64,000 nt of DNA, taken from assembly GCA_032718865.1 (NCBI GenBank), contig JALUTQ010000028.1:1116001-1180000 (forward strand), read 5' to 3'. The notes below the pieces were generated by a model. It worked only from the letters and a program-made list of their open reading frames with translations. It had not been told where the DNA came from and did no database searches. This stretch comes from Tilletia caries. Taxonomy: Eukaryota > Basidiomycota > Exobasidiomycetes > Tilletiales > Tilletiaceae. The stretch's first letter is position 1, and each line of letters begins with the position of its first letter. Shown here one piece after another: positions 56,639 to 64,000 of the stretch. Made by a program: the position numbers and the translations under genes.

Positions 56639-58530
56639 TTAGCGTACGGAGACCGCCCTTTTTGCACCCATGACCTCTTTGCCTTCATCTTCTCGGCTAC
56701 GTTTCTTCCCCTTTCCTTCCGCTGCTGCCGCTGCTGCCGCTGCAGAGGAACGCTCCGCGCTTCCTGCTGCCAATCCAAGGTCCGCTGGCTGTCGGGTGAT
56801 CTGCTGGGCAAGAAGAACAAAGTTCTGACCAGATGTTTCCTCGGCGTTGACGTTTAATTCGATGTTCTGCCGGGATGCGGGATGATGTGCGGCGTCGCCG
56901 ATGTACTGAGTAGGCGCAGTGAAAGCTGAAGTCGCTGCAATTTCTGGAGGCACGCTGCGTCCAGACTCGAGGGTTAGCTTTGGTGGAGATGGCGCAGCGA
57001 TAGAGGTACCAGCTCCGGAGGAAGATCCAGCGGAGGGGTCTGCTGTCGTGATACCAAGCGTGTTCATGTATCGGGTCTGAATGCTGCTAGACGTTTCTGC
57101 CGAGTTCGGGGGGGAGATGGACCTCCAGGGCCTCCACTTCTGTTAGGCGGTGGGCTGCAGAGATGCTCCAGGGTGATGACGATCTTGGCGATGTCGTTAT
57201 ACTTGATCGTCTCTACCGTTCCGCGCACGCCCACGAAGCTTCCGACCGGGACTGTCCGATACTTTGCCCAACGCTTGTTGTCGATTGGAATGCGAACGTC
57301 CATCATAAACACGTCACCTTCCCGTTCTGTATCATTGGAAGGAAAGGAAAGAGATGATCAGAAGAGTTCGTAACTGGTACTTTTGACGCAGGATGCTTGA
57401 CTCACCGTCTCGGACACAATCTCCAGGCTAAAAAACCCAGCTGAAGTTTCAACCACTCGACCAACTCCTCGCACGCGCCATTGCAGAGAAAGACTCTGAT
57501 TTATAAGGTAGGCAGGGTCCGTTTTATCTCCGTGTCGCGCCTCAAAGCGCCCTTCGTTCACGTCGATGCGGAGCGCCAGCTCCTCGAACGTGAGCGGTCC
57601 TGTGATACCTTAGATGATCTCTGCTGGAGGTGTATGGCCGTAGTTCCAGGCAAGGCGAACGTCATGAGTTTCTCCGTCGAGGGAATAGGCCCGACCGGCC
57701 ACCTCGTTGTTGATCGCAGATTTGAGTACGAACCGATGCGACGTCTCGCAAAAGCTGGTCAGAGGATTGACCTCTCTGGGTGCTTCAGATGTGGTTCCTG
57801 GGCCCGGCTTTGAATCCCGTCCGAGAAGAGCGCTGCGCCACATTTCTTCTCGGTCGTTCTTTGACATCGATGCTGCTCGAGGTCCTTCGACTCCAACTTG
57901 AAAAGAGTCCAAGGAAACAATGAGCGTGCCCTCTGAGTTTACCTTGGAAACAACTCCGCGGCCTCCAGCAAAGTTCCCGACTTGCAAGGGCATGATGTTG
58001 GCCGCTGGCTTCAAATCGAAGCGAATCGTACCCCGCTTTGTGCCTTCGGTCTGTAGTATCACGGCGAAGAATGTAGATATGAGCAAGCGTTAAGGGTTTA
58101 TACGTTTCTAATCATAGAAGGCTCTCACCAAGAAGGTCACTGTTGCGATAGTGAATGATGTTTCTGACACAGAAACCACCCGTCCAAATGCACGGATGTA
58201 CATAGGAAGGAACGAAATGTGCCTCGCCATGTAGTCTGGATCGGTAGCCGCGCCTGGGCGAACTTCGACTTCCGAGCGAGCAAAGAAAAGCTCGACTCCG
58301 GTTTGAGGGCTAGCGACCATAAATGTCCCTAGAATGATCGAACCCTCCACAGGACGCTCATCGCGCCACCAGCCGTGCAGAAGGACGCTGATCATATCGC
58401 CGTCTCCGATCTTGGCGAGACTTTTTGATGAGAGCATAGTCCTTCTTGCGCGGGTTGTCCTGGATCTCGATGACGGGAAATTGGTGAAATATCTCGCAGT
58501 ATGAGTTGTACTGACTAAGCTCGGCCATAT
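56639..58530 (-). pseudogene. Helitron 2-associated multi-OB-fold-like gene (interrupted)
   Basis: A multi-exon minus-strand gene. First exon to 58129, from Met 58437 (MLSSKSLAKIGDGDMISVLL) or, in another frame, Met 58530. It contains a beta-rich stretch ending ETSFTIATVTFL. Exon 2 starts at 58050 (TEGTKRGTIRFDLKP). An in-frame TAA at 57610-57612 interrupts PPAEII before GITGPLTFEELALRIDVNEG. The next segment includes WRVRGVGRVVETSAGFFSLE, then an intron of about 90 bp, then RWAKYRTVPVGSFVGVRGTV. A low-complexity tail ends in GKGKKRSREDEGKEV at 56639. Repeated gly-rich strand patterns suggest two or three OB folds, as in RPA-like proteins carried by Helitrons. The TAA may have inactivated it. 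Confidence 0.5.
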
Positions 58531-59548
58531 TGATTGTTGATTGTCAGAATGGGGGGAGGATGAGTGTGCTGTGCGCTGGGTGATTCTGGGGAGAATGAAG
58601 AGGTATGTGGATGTGGGTGCTGTGAAAATCAACTGGGTACACTCAGGCAGACTCCCGCTTTTATATGTAATGCATGCTGCTGGGCGGCATCATGTCACCC
58701 ATCGCCGTCAATAAGGCCGCAACTGGCTTGCAACATGTTACATGATGCATAAAAACGTTGTAGTACCTCATCCACAATGCACATGAAATCGTATCACGTC
58801 TCATCACTCACGTCGAACTCTAAGGGCTGTAGCGCTTGACTACCGAGGACCGAGACCCGAGTTCGCTCACACATGCTGACATGAGGTGTTACAATCTGGC
58901 AGGAACGTTACATTAGGTAGCGACGGTCGGACGGACCCAAAGTCTGTAGCCACTGCCACAGGTGCATCGTCATCAATGTTTTACTCATTGCAGCAGAGCA
59001 TGTTCTGGTGTCATGTCCCAAATGATGTGCTCTAGCCTCTGCGTGTCTCAATGATATCAATGCGGACAGCGGAGACAACAAATGAAAGAAAGAGAAGTAT
59101 GCATAACATCGGGAGGCGGTAGGTCCAAGAGCTCAGGCAGTCAATTTCCTTCGCGGATCGTCTCCCGCGAGCTGCTAGCAACTCCTTGCGGTGGAGCACG
59201 ATGCGAAACAACACACTGGGGAGCGAGAACGTTAAGTCGGTCGTTTAGCAGAGATTGGACCAAATTTCGAGACTGGATCACTGGATTAACAGTAACGTAC
59301 TTGATCGGGTATCCATCGCTGCCGTATGAAAGCAAAGATGTCTCCGGAACTGTTCACACGCTGTATGAAAAGTGCAATAACGATCAGCGGACAGTGGATA
59401 CTGGGTCATCTTGGCGAGATCGTGCCGACGTTCAGAACTGACCTTTCGTATAGCACCGTCCATCCACTGAAGGAAAGGACAAAAGAAGGTCAATGGTTAA
59501 CTGCTGGTCAATGGTCGCCTAAAAGGAAAAAGCATACTGACCTCTAGT
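58531..59548. other. Gap between Helitron 2 accessory genes
   Basis: No confidently supported gene. Short minus-strand exon-like pieces (an SDGYPIKYV stretch near 59310 and a WMDGAIRK piece near 59465) sit between good GT and AG signals. They may be extra exons of the acidic protein that follows on the minus strand. Confidence 0.4.
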
Positions 59549-60118
59549 TCATATTCGTCCTTGATCTGACCTGCCGCTGTCTCCAACTCCTCTGAACGCG
59601 TTTTTGGGCGGATCGGTCCGTTTGCTGGGCGGTTCCTGCTCATCATCGGCTGAGGCGTAAGAGTCTGAGTCGCTGAGCTCAAGCAATTTGGCCTTCGCGT
59701 GCGCCAATCGACTGCTTTGGGTGTGTTGCAGAGCCGCCAAACGTGCACTACGCCGAGGCTGTTCAGGGTCCACGCGCGTCCGACCACGACGTTTGAGGCT
59801 GTGAGCGCTGAGCTTGGAAGATGACGTTGAATCCGAGTTGGAGTCATCTGAGACTCCGTCCGTGAAAGAAGCAGTTCCTTCTGAAGCGTCTGGTGATCCG
59901 GTAGACTGCGTCACGTCCTCATTGTCGGAAACAATGAACTGAACAATTGACGTATCCGAGTCCGCCAATGAATCAGATTCGTCTCCTTCCGTGTCTGGTG
60001 CCGACTGGGAAGATGCAGTTCCGATCGAATCTCCGCTAGGTTCTGAAGAAAGACTCGTCAAGGTAGATTGAGAGCTTGAGGAGTCGTCCTCTTCAGCTTC
60101 TTCGATAACATAGTTCAT
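59549..60118 (-). CDS. Acidic Ser/Asp-rich protein downstream of Helitron 2 helicase
   Basis: I do not recognise it. 189 codons from Met 60118 (MNYVIEEAEEDD), very rich in Ser, Asp, Glu and Thr. A basic block HSLKRRGRTRVDPEQPRRSA is followed by an acidic stretch (SDSDSYASADDEQEPPSKRT). Both suggest a nuclear or chromatin-facing, largely disordered protein. It ends at 59549, but an overlapping frame (QIKDEYELE, then a GT splice donor near 59538) could carry it into further exons to about 59280. It sits about 300 bp after the Helitron 2 helicase on the same strand, so it is probably another cargo or accessory gene of that element, or a host gene next to its end. Confidence 0.45.
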   Translation of the reverse strand: MNYVIEEAEEDDSSSSQSTLTSLSSEPSGDSIGTASSQSAPDTEGDESDSLADSDTSIVQFIVSDNEDVTQSTGSPDASEGTASFTDGVSDDSNSDSTSSSKLSAHSLKRRGRTRVDPEQPRRSARLAALQHTQSSRLAHAKAKLLELSDSDSYASADDEQEPPSKRTDPPKNAFRGVGDSGRSDQGRI

Positions 60119-60412
60119 ATCGATTTGCGATGCAGAGGTGGCCGCGTTTGTGATGTCTTGGGGATTTTAGGGCTGATTGCTGAACTATGGACATTACATA
60201 TTCATACCCATGCATCAAGAGACGCGTAAGCAACTCCATCACAGAGATCAATGATGAAACGTGAGACAAATGAGACCTACAGGATGTGTGATACATTGCC
60301 TCAACAGATACGTTGGTTTGCATTACTACTACATCATGACAGGCAACATGACAGAATTGGGTCACTGCGATTTGCGAAGCAACAGAGAGGAAACATTACG
60401 CTAAAGTGCAGA

Positions 60413-63400
60413 TCAAGTTGCTTGTAGATGAGGCAGGGCGCGAGGCAGAGCTACATTGGTTGTCGACGTGTCGGATCCAGGAAGCAGGACACGTACGTTT
60501 CTGGCGTCAGTAGCTCGTGACAGAGCGACGTACAGCTGGCCATGCGAAAAGCAGGGTACCCGCAAGTCGATTCCAACACGGTCAAGGGACTGCCCTTGAC
60601 TCTTGTTGATCGTCATTGCGAAGCACAATTTGACCGGAAACTGACGTCTGATAAGGACGTATGGATATCCGCTTTCCTCCGTACGAACATCGATTCGAGG
60701 TATCAGGACTCGTTGTCCAATGCGATCCTTTGCTCCGGTGATGATCATCGCTTCGAGCACTGGTCTTCGCATAGCAGTGACCACCAATCGCGTTCCGTTG
60801 CAAAGCCCGTTGGAGGGATCAAGATTCCGCAGCAGCATGATTGGAGATCCAATCTTCAGAGACAGTGCATGCGGGGGAGATCCAGAGGGCTGTTGCGTCG
60901 CTAGGTATTCTGCAGAGAACGCAGGAGACTCGTCGCCGTCGGCCGTGACCGCTCTGTCGGCGCTGAAGAAGGTAATTGCTTCGCCTGGAAGCATTGACAA
61001 TATCGTCTCGTTCGTTTTGTCGGCAGCATCGTTTCGTGCATGAAGAATTGCGCGAGGAGCCCAATACCTTTGTGCGGTTACTGGAGAAAAGGCGGCCGGG
61101 ATGGATTCGTAGACAAAACGAATTAAACTGGAAGCGTCGTTTCCATTCAACCGAATGGGATCCGGAACCATGACTCGTCCCTTGTTGTCCTGAGGGCAGT
61201 GGCCATTACCAATGTGCATCGTCCAGCGACCGTATTCCATCTGTAGAGAGGCGTCGTCTGCGGACATTGTACTCATCGACAGGAGCAATCGCAGATTGAT
61301 TCGCAACTGCAGTTGAACCATGCTGCTCCATAGCTCGGATTTGTGTAGACAGATTTGAATCGTGTCCGATGTTGTGCCTCCTTGAACGATAGGGAGTGTT
61401 TGACGCCAGTCTCCGGAGAACAGTACCACTACACCTCCAAAAGGTTTTGTGTTCTGAAGAAGATCTTGGAACAGGCGATCGACAGCCTCAGCAGCATACC
61501 TGCTCTGCATAGGTGCTTCATCCCAAATCAGAACTGAAGTTCGTCGAAGAAGCTCGGCCGATGCTGTTTGAGCACGAACACCACAGCTGGAATCTGCGGT
61601 GAGTGTGAGCGGGATTTTGAAACGTGAATGTGTCGTTCGTCCGCCTTCGAGCATAATGGCCGCGATTCCCGACGCTGCAACAGCGAGGGCGATCTTTCCT
61701 TTGCTGCGAGTGTATGCAAGTAACGCGTTCTCTACGAACGTTTTCCCACATCCGCCTGGCCCATCGAGGAAGAAGGTGGTTGACGAAGAAGCAGGATCGT
61801 CGATCGCGGCCTGTATGGTTTCGAAAGCCATCGCTTGATCTGCGTTCATGAGGCGGACCATTTCTTCGTACTTGAGCCGCTGTGTGTCCCAGTTGTAGCC
61901 GACTTCCTCCAGTACCGCGACCGGAATACGTACTTCATCGAAGCTGTATATGTCATCCGGTGGGGGTATACCGTACAGAGCTAAATCCACATCAGCTTGC
62001 ATCGACCCCAAAACGTCACGAAGCAGAGCTCGTGAAAGGGATAAGCATCGTTCGAACGATGGGTTTTGGACTCCACGGCGGAGAAGGAGTCGACGACAAT
62101 CGTCCGCAAGGGCTTCTCTGTGCTTTGTGTAGAGTCGAAAAGGATCGTCCACGCTTTGGTTTAGCAGGATAGCGCAGAATAGGCGACGCAGAGCAGATCC
62201 GTGCTGTATCGCAGAAGCTTCTCGAAGGCAGTAGTCCCACTCAGAGTCGTCGGTAAGGAGTCCACGAGCGAGGCAAGCAGCACGGAAGGTAGGATAGACG
62301 AATCCTTCGAACGTCCGAACGTCAGCGAACGATGTTGGTCCCCGGACATGGTGCAGCAGCATTCTGAGATAGAATTTCTCGCCCGCCGTCTGTGGGACGA
62401 AATAGACACGGCCGATCTGCCTTCCTTGGGAGCGCCGCTTCCATGTGCGGTCTTTCTGATTCCATACGTATTGGGACGGAACCTCTGGATAGGTTAGCTC
62501 CGCCGTTTCGGATCCAGAGCGACCGCAGAGCTGAAAGAATGCGAGCAACTTCGATCGACGTTCTTCTCCTTCCATAGTCTCGAGAGTTCCATTCAAATCG
62601 TCCGGATCAAACGTCACACGTTGACCGCCTTCCTCGTGGACGTCCAAGGACATGACAGAGGGCCATATGCCATGCAGAGGTAGCCGTAGCAGTCGTGCGA
62701 CTCCTTCAAGAAAGAAAGGAAACAATACATCAGAAATTCGGATTTAGTTATGACCTGGTCTGTGAAATACTCACCTTCGCAAGGGGAGACGAATCTAGCG
62801 TCCACGTACTCAGAGATCTCGTCCAGAACTTGTTGCCCCTCAGGTCCCACTGTGACCCGAGAGCGATCTGGCCCTTTAAAGATATATTTGAAGAGATATT
62901 TGACCGCCTTAATGGACGTGCAAATTTCCACGTTCATGTGACAGCCAAACGTTCTGAGCAGAAAAGGATTGTGAGGTACAACCCACGTAGAGTCGACGTC
63001 TCGAAACCCGCGACCACACTGTTTCTGCACAGAAACACCAGTATTGCGACGTCGGTACAGAGGATATCCGTCGTCTCCAGCGACAGTTTCTTCCTGCAGT
63101 GCAAAGGGAAAACGTCGTGTGCAAATGCCTGGTGATTCTGGATTTTGCATACATGGCTGCTCTGGTGTGCAGGGCCCGTGTATCATCTGCCCAAGGACGT
63201 GATTATGCAGCTCTTCGTCGATTGCAGGATCCGGGAGTTCGGCACTGACGATGCTGTCAATGTCCGCTGCACATCGAGTCTTGTCCTCGTTGTTCATAGT
63301 GATGATGATGTGAGCGTGGGGAAGTCCTCGCTTTTGGAACTCGACGGTCCACGTGAAGGATACAACAGTTCCGAGGACTTGCTTCTCCTTCAGCAAGGAT

Positions 63401-63999
63401 ATCAGGTGCTTGAGTTTCAGCCAGAAAACGCGGCAAACGATGTCGGGCCGATCTGAAGCGCGCTGATGTGGTTTGAGATTTTCGACGATCTCCTTCCACA
63501 GCGGATTGCATGTCATGGTGATGAAGATGTCCGGTTTTTCCGTAGACGCGTACCAAAGCCATTGCATCGTGATATCGCGCCTGCATGTATCGAGGACCGT
63601 TGGTAAACGAAGAAGGTAACACGATGCGTTGACCGAGCGTGTTCAGATCCGTGCCGTTCATGAGTGCATCCTGCAGCCCCTTGTACACGTCTGCCCGAAG
63701 CTGGCTTTGATTGGATCGTATGAAGTGGAGACGTCTTTGCTCGGCAACGACCCAGGCATCGACAATGAACTCCTGCATCAATGTGCCGCCATGGAGAAGG
63801 GTCGAGAAGGTGAATCGTAGATGGAGATTATAGCAGTGGAATTGTTCAAGCGAAACTTTGTGCGAACCTCCCGCTCCCCGGCCTCGAACGACTGCAAGCG
63901 GAAACGTAAGACAGGGAGAGAGAGAGATGAGCATAAGACATTGCCTAACGTCCAGCGCATATAGGAAAGCATCAGACCGCACAGGAGGAAGCAATAACG
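60413..63999 (-). CDS. Helitron 2 Rep-helicase (incomplete at window edge, one frameshift)
   Basis: Rolling-circle transposase of a second, distinct Helitron. From the right edge: the Helitron-like N domain (LLHGGTLMQEFIVDAWVVAE, ADVYKGLQDALMNG), PDIFITMTCNPLWKEIVENL, the HUH motif in EFQKRGLPHAHIIITMNNED, and the Tyr motif KYLFKYIFKGPD. An intron (62704-62774) joins SPCEG to VARLLRLPLHG. The Pif1-like helicase follows: Walker A FFLDGPGGCGKTF, Walker B SVLIWDEAPM, VVLFSGDWRQTLPI, then MTINKSQGQSLDRVGI and GQLYVALSRATDARNV. The frame shifts by one base at T5 (63535-63539), between VRVYGK and PDIFITM, so this copy is broken unless the run is misread. The N terminus lies beyond the window. Confidence 0.88.
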
Positions 64000-64000
64000 C

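Noticed and set aside
1..64000. CRISPR arrays or bacterial-type operons
   Set aside because: Spliceosomal introns and fungal families throughout. The regular repeats seen are tandem or transposon repeats without spacers.

Overview
The window is nuclear DNA of a fungus, most probably a basidiomycete. Protein genes have short GT-AG introns (about 60-110 bp). There is a two-module ABC exporter, a GLC3-type glycogen branching enzyme, an HSF-type factor and a MATA-type HMG-box protein. It also holds a KDZ transposase with CxC cysteine clusters, a combination best known from basidiomycetes. I cannot place it below phylum level from sequence alone.

Layout. 1.9-19.6 kb is an ordinary host gene block. 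ABC exporter (+, 1854-6732) and branching enzyme (-, 7385-10186) converge. The branching enzyme and HSF factor (+, 11138-13971) share a divergent promoter. A MARVEL-like membrane protein (+, 15477-16453), an IMP dehydrogenase pseudogene fragment and a Q-rich HMG-box gene (-, 17688-19634) follow. From 20.7 kb the window is almost entirely mobile DNA. 20729-26031 is a complete KDZ transposon with terminal inverted repeats, an 8-bp target duplication (CGAAGATC) and two convergent genes. 27775-30162 is a young LTR element with near-identical 278-bp LTRs and a 5-bp duplication (AAAAC). It has no gag-pol but carries one sense ORF with an FHA-like domain.

30.6-49.3 kb is one Helitron heavily invaded by other elements. 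A TIR element (family B) split its Rep-helicase ORF. A Ty3/gypsy element and a small TIR element (family C) landed inside B. Another B copy and a hAT-like element (family A) landed inside the gypsy element, and a second A copy landed in the Helitron N-terminal ORF. Homologous recombination between the two A copies then inverted about 12 kb (33042-45141). The swapped 8-bp target duplications at the two A copies record this. It explains why the Helitron Rep lies on the minus strand, its helicase on the plus strand, and why the gypsy element has one LTR at 40.1 kb and the other, inverted, at 46.3 kb.

49-56 kb holds repeats, a degenerate ORF and a malate dehydrogenase pseudogene. 56.6-64 kb is a second, different Helitron on the minus strand, cut by the window edge. 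Both Helitrons have a spliced gene downstream of the helicase that looks like an OB-fold (RPA-like) accessory protein. Several transposon ORFs carry one-base frameshifts at homopolymers or single in-frame stops, so most copies here look recently inactivated, unless some shifts are sequencing errors.
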